Assembly: GCF_014268805.2 (NCBI RefSeq)
Contig: NZ_JABWRF020000004.1
Location: 310,001-374,000 of the forward strand
DNA length: 64,000 nt
Direction: 5' to 3'
Source of the DNA: Pseudomonas farsensis
Lineage (GTDB): Bacteria; Pseudomonadota; Gammaproteobacteria; Pseudomonadales; Pseudomonadaceae
Made by a program: the position numbers and the translations under genes. The number at the start of each line of letters is the position of its first letter. The stretch's first letter is position 1. Shown in pieces: positions 20,501 through 25,500 of this stretch. Below the pieces are notes generated by a model. The model did no database searches and had not been told where the DNA came from. It saw nothing but the letters and a program-made list of their open reading frames with translations.

Positions 20501-21756
20501 GCAAGCAATTGGTGGGTTATGTGGTAGCCGATGCGCAGGACGGACTGGGCGAGCAACTGCGCCGAGCGCTGGCCCAGGAGTTGCCGGACTATATGGTGCC
20601 CGCACACGTGGTGGTGTTGGCAGCGTTGCCGCTGAGCCCCAACGGCAAGCTAGACCGCAAGGCACTGCCGGAGCCGGACTTCCAAGGCCGCAGCTATGTG
20701 GCACCGCGCAATGCGGTGGAGCGTCGTCTGGTGCAGATCTGGCAGGAGGTGTTGGAACTGGATCAGGTGGGGGTCAGCGATAACTTCTTCGAGATCGGCG
20801 GCGACTCGCTGCGGATTCTCAAAGTGTTGGGCAAAGTTCGCGGCGAACCGCAGTTGGGGCTGGACCTGAAATTGCGCGACATCATCGGCAAGCCGACCAT
20901 CGCCGAGTTGTCAGGCTATCAGGCCGGGCCTGACAGCCTGGACCCACTGTTGTTGCTCAATGCGCGCGTACCGGGTGTGGCGCCGTTGTTCTGCTTGCAT
21001 GCAGGGTTTGGCACGGTATTCGACTACGAGCCGCTGGCCCGCCGCCTTGAAGGGGCGCGCAGTGTCTATGGCGTGCAATGCCGCATGTTGCTTGACCGCG
21101 GATGGAACGATGACTGCCTGCAGTCGATGGCCATCGATTATGCCCAGTACATCCGCCAGAAACAGGCCGAAGGGCCGTATCACCTGCTCGGATGGTCGCT
21201 TGGCGGTACGCTGGCGGCATTGGTCGCTCGCGAGCTGCGCGACCAGGGTCAGCAGGTGGCATTGGTGGGGCTGGTGGACAGTTTCGTGCCGCAGGCCGGC
21301 ATTGATCGTTCTGCCGGCGGTTGGCAGGAAGACTTGCCGGGCTACCTGGCGGTTGTCTTCGACTGCCATGCCGACGCGTTGCCCGCGCTGGATGCCGTGG
21401 CCGAGGGGGATGTCGCGGCTTTGCAGGCGCTCATCGAGAGGCTCCAGGCAATGCACGGTGCAGCCGGCCATGCAGGCTTTGCGGCAGACGAGTTGGCTCA
21501 TACCTTCGTTGTGGCGATGCGCCTCAAAGTGTTGGCCGAGCGCTTGCAAACCATGCCAACCCTGGACTGCTCGGTGCGCCTGTGGTGGGCCGAGGGCCAG
21601 GACAGCGTGCAGATCGCTGAATTCGAGCAGGCTTTGGGCGCTGTGAGGCAATCGCAGGTGATAAATGGGGTTTCCCATTATCAGATTCTGCGCAGCGAGA
21701 CGTTGTTGCACGCCTTGGTGGGCCAGCTGAAGCTGGCGCAGAACGTCGACGGCTGA
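5536..21756 (+). CDS. pvdD: Terminal pyoverdine peptide synthetase, four modules with thioesterase
   Basis: The protein has 5,406 residues with domains C-A-T / C-A-T-E / C-A-T-E / C-A-T-TE. Approximate residues: C1 50-490, A1 512-1008, T1 1022-1090, C2 1105-1552, A2 1567-2058, T2 2072-2142, E1 2155-2585, C3 2612-3035, A3 3062-3558, T3 3569-3635, E2 3652-4088, C4 4109-4528, A4 4552-5048, T4 5055-5128, TE from 5142. The TE nucleophile motif GWSLGG lies near 5219. Carriers before E domains carry GGDSI instead of GGHSL, and C3 and C4 have the D-accepting motif order with HHHLLLDGW and HHILMDGW. Codes read by hand: A1 DFWNVGMVHK (Thr), A2 DLWNNALTYK (perhaps Ala), A3 DAWQYGLIDK (perhaps Gln), A4 DGECCGGVTK (hydroxyornithine-like). 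The symbol follows the thioesterase-bearing synthetase next to fpvA in P. aeruginosa; residue specificity differs between strains. Confidence 0.95.
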   Translation: MDQTTAQRIAKRFITLPLDKRRQFLEKMLQEGVSPANLPIPVTRDAVAPVPLSYAQERQWFLWQLAPDSANYNLPTALRLLGTLDLEALQASFDALLARHEVLRTTFTETPEGVVQVVHEARPVAIVRHQLPAQSASEQRERAVQAFLQAQAQRCFDLSTGPLLEVELLQVGPDEHVLALTQHHIVSDGASLKIMVEELVQGYAAHALGLGEALVALPIQYADYAIWQRHWMQAGERERQLAYWTQQLDGQQAVLELPLDRPRPVAQSYRGARHHVALDSGLGQALGELAQREGVTLFMLLLASFQTLLHRYSGQSSICVGVPNANRNRVETEGLIGFFVNTQVLKADFTEIDSFRALLAQVKQTVLDAHDHQELPFEQLVEALQPERSLSHNPLFQVMHNHQREAANQQHQPLTLPGLSVEGVSWEQQTAQFDLTLDTFETPEGLSASLTYATDLFDASTIARLARHWQQLLASVVAEPGQRIGALALLDAEETAAQLAQWNPNPARFEVGQCLHQLIAAQAAARPEAIALTYQGEHLSYDQLNRRANQWAHRLIELGVGPDVLVGVAVQRSLDMVVGLLAVLKAGGAYLPLDPQYPEDRLAYMIEDSGIELVLSQGEVAGQLPLPATMRCLLLEDAPQGLPDSDPQVATGPDNLAYVIYTSGSTGKPKGTLLAHRNVLRLFSATEHWFGFTGDDVWSLFHSYAFDFSVWELFGALLYGGRVVVVAQDVSRSPEDFYQLLCAEGVTVLNQTPSAFKALMPVACEAASASNALRHVVFGGEALDVYSLRPWFERFGDCQPQLINMYGITETTVHVTYRPISLADLGQAASSPIGEPIADLSWYLLDADLNPVPKGCVGELYVGQAGLARGYLNRAALTATRFVADPFGPAGARLYRTGDLARNRADGVIEYIGRIDHQVKIRGFRIELGEIEARLQQQPEVRDALVLAEDGQLVGYVVTQEVVVSEQQGALRDHLRMALRGHLPDYMVPAHLLFLANWPLTANGKLDRRALPKPDASVLQQDYVAPQSELEQRIAAIWQDVLKLERVGLDDNFFGLGGHSLLATQVVSRVRALGIEVSLKALFEQPDLRRFSASLGASVKVQSRIQPVGRGQPLPLSFAQERQWFLWQLDPQSTAYNIPLALRLCGELDLAALQRSFDTLVARHESLRTRFLRNPAGSAWQVIDSQAQLALELDELPGADQDQVRAWVERHAGQVFDLEQGPLVQLRVLRLAADEHVLLLVQHHIVSDGWSMQLLIDELVRLYGAQCRGEALRLPELAIQYADYAQWQRQEHSEHARQLAWWTAQLGEADALLQLPLDFVRPAEQSLRGAQLDLALPQALVARLQQLAGAHNATLFMLLLASFQALLHRYSGQALIPVGVPVANRNRVETEGVVGFFVNTQVLQGRFDNELRFSQLLEQVRDLAMGAQDNQDLPFEQLVEALQPERSLSFSPLFQVMFNHQSEQRQANQPLHLPGLQVQGLSWNDPTSQFDLTLNTFESGEGLSATLTYASDLFRAATVARMGEHWLNLLHGIVENPQLRIDQLPLLGDRERQLICRDWNATFSPYESEGSIHQAIQVQAALQPEALALVDGQRRYSYGAINAWANRLARELVAQGVGPEVRVGVCMQRSAELLVALLAVLKAGGTYVPLDPDYPGERLAYMLQDSQACLLLTQAQLAGELPASQARVLLVGNDGVGLEHFDDIDLPPRALVDNLAYVIYTSGSTGKPKGVAIAHRNVLALSHWSRQVYSQADIQGVLASTSVCFDLSVWELFVTLGNGGSLVLARNALELPELAARDEVRLINSVPSAVLALQRSGQIPSSVRIINMAGEPLKQGLVDALYQSSSVQHVYDLYGPSEDTTYSTWTRREAGGTANIGRPLHNTRAYILDGQLQPVPQGAAGELYLAGDGVTRGYLLRPGLSAERFVPDPFGADGSRLYRTGDLTRYGADGAIEYVGRIDHQVKIRGFRIELGEIESRLLQQPEVREGVLLAVEGANGQQLVGYVVSHTPPTDSAALRDTLRARLRAVLPEYMVPTHLILLDALPLTPNGKLDRKALPAPQLSEQPLYLKPYSPLEQRIAAIWQDVLKREQIGLTDNFFELGGDSIVSMQVVSRARQEGIRFTPKQLFQHQTVQGLAAVARLEEGGPAIDQGPVQGALTLLPIHQHFFASAIPERHHWNQSVLLKPVQPLDGARLEAALQRLLEQHDALRLRFTEDHGNWQASFAAPQAGTSLLWHQAIPDVEALQALGQRAQASLDLAQGPLLRAVLAELPGGEQRLLLVIHHLAVDGVSWRILFEDLQHAYNGLPLPAKTSSLQAWAKRLHLHASNPALLKQADYWLAAGANGAGELPRDVPVQQALNRDASSINSHFDKTLTRQLLQQAPAAYRTQVNDLLLAALAQVISAWTGDAAVRIQLEGHGREALFDDIDLTRTVGWFTSLYPVSLSPAHDPAATIKTIKEQLRAVPDKGLGYGLLRHLGEPSLRARLAEQPAARITFNYLGQFDASFDQPDALLRPAGEAAGQDQSAEAPLGNWLMVDGRVYDGELSLSWTFSQAMFAPATIERLARAYEVALAQLVGHCLEEGAQGFTPSDFPLAALGQTQLDNLGLVPDAVEDIYPLSPMQQGMLFHTLFEQRASEYVNQMRLDVEGLEPERFAQAWQAAIDGHDILRSGFIWQGAVERPLQVVYRSARLPFQLLDWRQQSDPETALNTLAASELACCTELACAPLLRIVLVRLGESSYQLIYTHHHLLLDGWSNSQLLGEVLQRYNGQRPQLGSGRFRDYIAWLQERDVEASQRFWREQLVTLQAPTQLATALPAPTQPKAGQQHLHSGLDHQQTARLGEFARQQKITVNTLVQAAWLLLLQRYTGQPTVCFGATVAGRPAELDNIEQQVGLFINTLPVIAGPVPEQPVGGWLQALQEQNLALREQEHTPLADIQSWAGQRGEALFDTLLVFENYPVAEALQEASPQTVRFGAIVHHEQTNYPLTVAVNLGECLELHFSYDAARFSDAQLQQIDRHLQTLLLALAEDAQRYVGQLAVLQTQERLQLTQWNASDVRFEQAQPVHRLVQEQALRTPDAVAVRAGAEQLSYAELEARANRLAHRLLAAGLGRDQLVGVAAERSLELVIGLLAVLKAGAGYVPLDPAYPRERLAYMIEDSGLNLLLTQAHLHERLPSLAGLQVLDLADECSAQPAHDPDVPVNDENLAYVIYTSGSTGQPKGVGLRHGGLTNHMLWMRGQLALQPDDRVLQKTAYSFDASVWEFWAALIDGAQLVMAAPGLNDDLTQLWSIVAEQGISVLQMAPSLLQALLPHADAAQLQGLRQLYMGGEALPATLVEQLRSRWQGRLYNLYGPTEATIDSSIHELGSAADGLVTPIGRPLSNVQLWLLDTSLQPVVPGVVAELFVAGQSLARGYHRRPGLTAERFLPNPFGAPGSRLYRTGDLARQRADGVIEYAGRIDHQVKVRGLRIELGEIEACLNRQAEVRDALVVAQPLEQGQQLVAYVVAQQHCELNVLRDNLRSALLEQLPAYMVPGHLVFLEALPLTSNGKLDRKALPLPDCQPAAQAYEAPRNALEQRLAELWQDVLKVDQVGLNDNFFELGGDSIVSIQLVSRARQAGIRFTPKQLFQQQTVQALASVVQLGDAPEPAVQGPASGALTLLPVHQVFFASDIPERQHWNQSVLLKPVHALDGVQLRRALGTVLAHHDALRLRFSTTDGAWQADFAGAADEDVLWQVELESSEALAAVAEQAQRSLDLANGPLLRAVLASFADGEQRLLLVIHHLAVDGVSWRILFEDLQLAYHGQALPARTSSIQLWAERLQAQARGERLLAERDYWLAQLDGVVGELPRDRLVAQGENRHAQTVHVRLDPARTRQLLQEAPAAYRTQVNDLLLTALAQVISQWTGESSALVQLEGHGREALFDDIDLTRTVGWFTSLYPVKLTPAQEPGDSVLAIKEQLRAIPDKGIGHGLLRFLGDDATRDALAAMPVPRITFNYLGQFDASFDAEQALFLPVAEDKGQEQSAHAPLDNWLTINSQVFDGELGLAWSFSGEMFDACTIERLAEAYVTTLTALVEHCLLPSSGGVSASDFTNSGLVGSQLRTLPFPPRDIEDVYPMSPMQQGILFHSLEAAGNSLYVNQLSVPVEHLDSARFVAAWQQVVERHEILRSAFWTSPELSQPLQVVKRRAPLTVEVLDWRGRSMAADAIDSLVQADCTRGFDWLAPPLMRLTLVRLDETRHHLIWTSHHILMDGWSSSRLFGEVLELYAGRPLPAKRGRYGDYIAWLQAQPQQVLEQFWKARLALCEGPTSLADALHPKPEPHVPGHDALYLRWDATRTAALRERAQALRVTSNTLVQAAWLLLLQRYTGQQTVCFGATVAGRPAGLPGADEMLGLFINTLPIIHRPEPQVQVSQWLQALQAHNLEVRDHEHASLADIQRWSGQGGQALFDSILVFENYPVDERLQQPDATGPRFGKVQSRDVTNFAMDLAIKLGDTFEVEFLYLRNRFTVEAVTQLRADFEALLQGLLQPGERAIGAMAALHACDAQPEKAQAPTQLVAQRIARHAFEQADAVAVACAGTQLTYAQLELRANQLAARLLALGAGPETFVGVALERSVESVVALYAVLKAGAAFVPLDISYPSERLQWIMQDSGMSILLTQRALAQRLPQVEGALRLYIEDIDSQAPGLAVTPAVHAEQLAYLIYTSGSTGVPKGVAVSHGPITQHCEAIIARYGMDCMTRELLFMSFAFDGAQERWLSTLAAGGRLVLRDERLWTAEETWNALHEHGITIACFPPAYLQQLAEYGQGRENPPPVDTYCFGGDAVANSNFELVKRTLRPRQFTNGYGPTETVVTPLLWNAGADASCEAAYAPIGSAVGARSLHILDAQLNPVPDGVAGELYIGGYELARGYHRRAGLTAERFVADPFSADGGRLYRSGDLVRRRADGIVDYLGRLDHQVKVRGFRIELGEIEARLAAQPGIRESLVIARDGGAGKQLVGYVVADAQDGLGEQLRRALAQELPDYMVPAHVVVLAALPLSPNGKLDRKALPEPDFQGRSYVAPRNAVERRLVQIWQEVLELDQVGVSDNFFEIGGDSLRILKVLGKVRGEPQLGLDLKLRDIIGKPTIAELSGYQAGPDSLDPLLLLNARVPGVAPLFCLHAGFGTVFDYEPLARRLEGARSVYGVQCRMLLDRGWNDDCLQSMAIDYAQYIRQKQAEGPYHLLGWSLGGTLAALVARELRDQGQQVALVGLVDSFVPQAGIDRSAGGWQEDLPGYLAVVFDCHADALPALDAVAEGDVAALQALIERLQAMHGAAGHAGFAADELAHTFVVAMRLKVLAERLQTMPTLDCSVRLWWAEGQDSVQIAEFEQALGAVRQSQVINGVSHYQILRSETLLHALVGQLKLAQNVDG

Positions 21757-21764
21757 TGGCGAGA

Positions 21765-21793
21765 GCCGGTTCCTGGATGGGAACCGGCCTTTT
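21765..21793 (+). terminator. Rho-independent-like terminator after the NRPS operon
   Basis: Nine-base arms GCCGGTTCC (21765-21773) and GGAACCGGC (21780-21788) enclose a six-base loop and are followed by CTTTTGCTTT. It lies 9 bases after the NRPS stop and before the ribosome site of the esterase gene. Confidence 0.75.
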
Positions 21794-21853
21794 GCTTTAT
21801 TGGCGTACGGCTTGTTCGTCTACACAGAGTCATCCTCAGCAAGGATTTATCCG

Positions 21854-22807
21854 ATGCCATTGCATCCTGATCTGGCGGGCTTTCTGGAGCTCGTCGAACT
21901 TGGCCGCCTGACCGGCAAAAGCAAACCCATGCATGCGCTGGATGTGGTGCAGGCTCGCGTGGAATTTGAAAACGCATCGCAAATACTTGATGCCAGCCCG
22001 CCGCAGGCGGTGGATATACAAGCCTTGAGCATCCCGGGCCGCGATGGCCACAGTATCGCTGCACGGCTGTACCGTCGCCCGAACGGCGCCAGCACTGCGC
22101 AGCCGGTGCTGTTGTATCTGCACGGCGGTGGCTATGTGGTCGGCAGCCTGGATTCCCATGACGTAGTGTGTCGACGTCTGGCGCTGGCCGGCGACTTTGC
22201 CGTGCTCGCACCGGCCTATCGGCTGGCGCCGGAGCACCCGTTTCCGGCGGCTGTGCATGACTGCCTGGACACCGCCAACTGGCTGGCTGCGCAGGGTGTG
22301 ACGCTGGGCCTGGATAGCGAGCGGGTGGCGGTGGGGGGCGACAGCGTTGGCGCAACTTTGGCCACGGTGCTGGCCATCGCTGCGGTGCACGAGCCTGAAC
22401 TACAGCGGTTGCGGCCTAAGGCACAGCTATTGTTCTACCCGGTAGCCGAGGCCAGCACCACACGCGCATCGCATGCCCGCTATGGCGAAGGTTACCTGCT
22501 GGAAACCGCTACGCTGGATTGGTTCTACCGCCATTACGCGCCTGCCGCTGCTGACGACTGGCGCGTATCGCCGCTGCGCCTGGAAGGGCTGCGTGCACTG
22601 GCCCCGGCACTGGTGTCGCTTGCCGAATACGACCCTCTGTTCGACGAAGGCCAAGCCTGGGCCGAGCGCCTGGCTGCCAGCGGCACACAAACTACCTTGC
22701 AGGTGCAGGCAGGGCTGACGCATGACTTTTTGCGGATGCACGGTATGGTTGCAGAAGTGCAGGGCATCTATGCGCACCTGGGGCAGTGGTTGGCTGAACG
22801 GCTCTGA
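21854..22807 (+). CDS. Alpha/beta hydrolase (HSL-type esterase) next to the pyoverdine NRPS
   Basis: This is a 317-residue hydrolase of the hormone-sensitive-lipase group. It has the oxyanion motif HGGGYVVGS around residues 90-98, the nucleophile motif GDSVGA, an acidic residue in the YDPLFDEG segment and a histidine in GLTHDF near the end, so a complete Ser-Asp-His triad can be read. No signal peptide is seen, so it is probably cytoplasmic. The start at 21854 was chosen because AAGGA lies eight bases upstream; an ATG at 21800 lacks such a site and would overlap the terminator region. It sits between the NRPS genes and convergent fpvA. A role in pyoverdine editing or ester hydrolysis is possible from position only; the substrate is unknown. 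Confidence 0.88.
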   Translation: MPLHPDLAGFLELVELGRLTGKSKPMHALDVVQARVEFENASQILDASPPQAVDIQALSIPGRDGHSIAARLYRRPNGASTAQPVLLYLHGGGYVVGSLDSHDVVCRRLALAGDFAVLAPAYRLAPEHPFPAAVHDCLDTANWLAAQGVTLGLDSERVAVGGDSVGATLATVLAIAAVHEPELQRLRPKAQLLFYPVAEASTTRASHARYGEGYLLETATLDWFYRHYAPAAADDWRVSPLRLEGLRALAPALVSLAEYDPLFDEGQAWAERLAASGTQTTLQVQAGLTHDFLRMHGMVAEVQGIYAHLGQWLAERL

Positions 22808-22823
22808 CCCGCAGCGGCGGCAT

Positions 22824-22867
22824 AAAAAAACGCCCCCGGACCGATGTTGGTCCGGGGGCGTTTTTTT
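22824..22867. terminator. Bidirectional terminator between the esterase gene and fpvA
   Basis: A perfect 12-bp stem (22831-22842 with 22849-22860) has a six-base loop, a run of seven A on the left and seven T on the right. It can therefore terminate both the plus-strand esterase transcript and the minus-strand fpvA transcript. Confidence 0.92.
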
Positions 22868-22873
22868 GTGCGC

Positions 22874-25393
22874 TTAGTAGGTGGCGCGAACAGTCAGGGT
22901 GAAATTACGCGGTTCGCCATAGAAGTTGCCGTTGGCTGAGGTGCCGACGGTCTGATAGTACTTTTTGTCGAAGATGTTGTTGGCGTTGACCACTGCGGCC
23001 CAGTGCTCGTCGATCTTGTACTCGACGCTTGAGCTCCAGATGGCATAGCCGGCCTGGATAAACTTGAAATCCTCGGCCGCACCGTCGTACTGGCCGGTAA
23101 CCGGATTGTAAGGCCTGATGGTGCCGCTGCGGCCATTGTTGCTCTGGGCGGTGACGCCAAGGCCGAGCTTCCACTTGTCCAGCTCGCCAGGCAGTTTGTA
23201 AGTGCTCCACACTTTGAGCAGGTGTTTGGGGGTGACATAGGCGAAGATATCGCGGCTGGAGTCCGAAGCCTTGTCCACCGTGTGGTTGTAGGTGTAGCCG
23301 GCGAACAGATCGAGCCCGGTCAGCACCTCACCGCTTATTTCGGCATCAAACCCTTCACTGACGACCTCACCTTGGTTCAGGTAGCAGCAGTTGGTTGCGC
23401 CAAACGTCTCTGGGTAGCGGGCATCCTGGATGGCAGCGCCCTCTTGCTCGATACGATAGATTGCAAAGCTGGTGTTGATCCTGTCGTCGAACAACTGCCC
23501 CTTGATGCCGACTTCGTAGTTTTTCGAGGTGGCAGCGTCAAGCGTCTTGTTGTCAGCTGCTACCTGCAGAAACTGCGGTTTGTAGGTCTCGGCATAACTG
23601 ACATAGGCGGTCCATTCTGGCGTCAGGTCGTAGGTCAGGCCGGCGTATGGGGTGGTGACACCCTGTTCCTTGAGCGCCCGGTGGTAGGGCGCTGGGTTGT
23701 CCAGAACATTGCCAAAGTCGTCGAAGAAGACTTCGGTGTCACGGTACTTGTAAGTGGCTACGCGGGCGCCAAGGATGAGCTTGGTGCGGTCGTTCAACGA
23801 CAGCCGGGTCATGCCGTAGTAGCCGTATTTTTCGGTGGTATTGTCGTGGGTCTTGTTTGGCGTGGTGCCTGGGTCGGCCGGCTGGGTTGGGTTGAATACA
23901 TCCACCGGGGTGAAATTGAGCAAGCCCCAGCGTTGCACGGTGTAACCGTCCGAATGTGAGTAGTCGCCGCCAACCAGCACATCATGGTGCAGATCGAACA
24001 GGTCAAAGCCACCTTTGACGTAGCTGTTGATACCTTTGCGCTCAAGCCCCGTCTTGGCCGGGTAGTTCAACCAGCTGGTGCCTGCCCCGGTGATAGGGTC
24101 GACCGCACCGTTGGCGAACAGCGAGTTGGCGTCGCGGTCCATGTCCATCCAGGTCAGGTCAGTAGTCCAGACCCATTCTTCGCCGAGATTCTGGTCGAGC
24201 TTCAGATAAGCCTGCTTGGTTTTCTCAAGCGACGAACCCCAATTGGTCAGGTAGGCCGTCTTGCGCGACAGGCCTATGTCGGTGCCGTCCTTGTAGCGCG
24301 GCAGGCCGCCGAAGTTGGGCACGCCTTCGCCCTCCTGGTAGCTCGCACCGACGGTCAGCAGGGTGTCCGGGCTCAAGTCGAATTCCAGCGACCCGTAGAA
24401 CAGGTGTTTTTCGTTGTTGGCCGTGTCGTAGAAGAAATCGTTGCTTTGATAGGCGGCGCCGGCGCGGCCGCGCACATTGCCGGTCTCGGTCAGCGGGCCG
24501 GTAACGTCAATCTCGGTGCGATAGGTATCCCAACTGCCAGCCGATGCAGAGAACTTCAGTTGGTTGTGGGCCAAGGCGCGCTTGCGTACCAGATTGATGG
24601 TGCCGCCAGGGTCGCCACTGCCGGAATACAGGCCGTCAACGCCACGCAGGAACTCGACATGGTCGTACTGTGCGAGGTCCAGCTGGCTGACCTTGCCGTA
24701 GCCGGAAATTGTGCTGTCCATTGGTGCGCCGCCATCGAACTGGATGTTCGAAACGGCAAAACCACGGGAAAAGAAGTTGGTGTCGTTGCCCAAAGACGAG
24801 CCAGAGGCTCCGTTCTTCTGCAAAGTCACGCCGGTGGTCTTGTCCAACGCATCACTGAGGGTCGTGAGGTTCTGGTCTTCGATACGCTGGCGGGTCACCA
24901 CCGTTACCGAGTGCGGAACTTCCTTGATCGACTGGGCGACCTTGCTGCCAACCGTGGTGGCGCCGGTTGTGTAGGAACCGGTGTTTTCGGTGGTCTGGCC
25001 CAAGGCCGAGGCATTCACCGAGGTGGCGCCGAGGCTTATGGCCCCTTCGCCGGCATCGGAGGGTACTGAAAATATCACCGTGTTGCCGTCCAGCGTGTAG
25101 CTGATACCGGTACCGCGAACCATCTCAGCCAAGGCTTGCTCGGGCTCGTAGGTGCCCTTGACCGCGTGCGAGCGCAGGTGGGTGAGCATGTCGGGGCTGT
25201 ACACGAACTGTAACTTGGTGCTTTTACTGATTGCCTGCAATGCGCCAGGTAGCGGTTGCGCAGGAATGTCGAAAGCTTGCGGTGCGGCCTGCAACTGGGC
25301 GCTGTAGCCCAGTACCAATGCGGCACTCAAGGCCAGAAGTGCTTGTGGTGGGCGTAACAAGGTCCGTTTTTTCAGCGCTGGTGAATGGCTCAT
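22874..25393 (-). CDS. fpvA: Ferripyoverdine TonB-dependent receptor with signalling domain
   Basis: This is an 839-residue outer-membrane receptor. A signal peptide covers about residues 1-36 (cleavage after LQA-A). A secretin/TonB short N-terminal (STN) domain spans about 40-115, then a plug with VPHSVTVVTRQRIED and the typical GVDGLYSGSGDPGGTINLV segment, then a long beta-barrel ending in an aromatic residue (TVRATY). The STN domain marks the class that signals to an inner-membrane anti-sigma factor, as FpvA does to FpvR; no anti-sigma or sigma gene lies in the window. It is the last gene of the minus-strand pvd block and is separated from pvdE by a terminator, so it probably has its own promoter. 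The neighbouring NRPS, pvdE and pvdA support ferripyoverdine as the ligand. Confidence 0.95.
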   Translation of the reverse strand: MSHSPALKKRTLLRPPQALLALSAALVLGYSAQLQAAPQAFDIPAQPLPGALQAISKSTKLQFVYSPDMLTHLRSHAVKGTYEPEQALAEMVRGTGISYTLDGNTVIFSVPSDAGEGAISLGATSVNASALGQTTENTGSYTTGATTVGSKVAQSIKEVPHSVTVVTRQRIEDQNLTTLSDALDKTTGVTLQKNGASGSSLGNDTNFFSRGFAVSNIQFDGGAPMDSTISGYGKVSQLDLAQYDHVEFLRGVDGLYSGSGDPGGTINLVRKRALAHNQLKFSASAGSWDTYRTEIDVTGPLTETGNVRGRAGAAYQSNDFFYDTANNEKHLFYGSLEFDLSPDTLLTVGASYQEGEGVPNFGGLPRYKDGTDIGLSRKTAYLTNWGSSLEKTKQAYLKLDQNLGEEWVWTTDLTWMDMDRDANSLFANGAVDPITGAGTSWLNYPAKTGLERKGINSYVKGGFDLFDLHHDVLVGGDYSHSDGYTVQRWGLLNFTPVDVFNPTQPADPGTTPNKTHDNTTEKYGYYGMTRLSLNDRTKLILGARVATYKYRDTEVFFDDFGNVLDNPAPYHRALKEQGVTTPYAGLTYDLTPEWTAYVSYAETYKPQFLQVAADNKTLDAATSKNYEVGIKGQLFDDRINTSFAIYRIEQEGAAIQDARYPETFGATNCCYLNQGEVVSEGFDAEISGEVLTGLDLFAGYTYNHTVDKASDSSRDIFAYVTPKHLLKVWSTYKLPGELDKWKLGLGVTAQSNNGRSGTIRPYNPVTGQYDGAAEDFKFIQAGYAIWSSSVEYKIDEHWAAVVNANNIFDKKYYQTVGTSANGNFYGEPRNFTLTVRATY

Positions 25394-25428
25394 GTGACTG
25401 CCTGTTGTAAAAAGGTGTTGTGGTAATT

Positions 25429-25447
25429 GCGAATGGTTATGGTTATG
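25429..25447 (-). promoter_or_regulatory. Candidate Fur box upstream of fpvA
   Basis: On the minus strand CATAACCATAACCATTCGC matches the classical 19-bp Fur consensus (GATAATGATAATCATTATC) at 13 positions by my count. It lies about 36 bases upstream of the fpvA start and just downstream of the pvdE terminator. No TAAAT-N16-CGT box is visible in this gap. Matches at this level occur by chance, so the call is weak. Confidence 0.35.
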
Positions 25448-25459
25448 AGACGCAAGGCG

Positions 25460-25489
25460 AAAAAAAACCGGAAAAGGAATTTCCGGTTT
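25460..25489 (-). terminator. Terminator between pvdE and fpvA
   Basis: Perfect ten-base arms (25465-25474 and 25480-25489) enclose a five-base loop. On the minus strand the hairpin ends in an uninterrupted run of T encoded by the A tract at 25460-25467. It would stop or attenuate read-through from pvdE into fpvA. Confidence 0.85.
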
Positions 25490-25500
25490 CTAGTTCAGGC

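Noticed and set aside
25394..25460. PvdS box upstream of fpvA
   Set aside because: I looked for TAAAT followed by CGT at 16-17 bases on the minus strand and found none.
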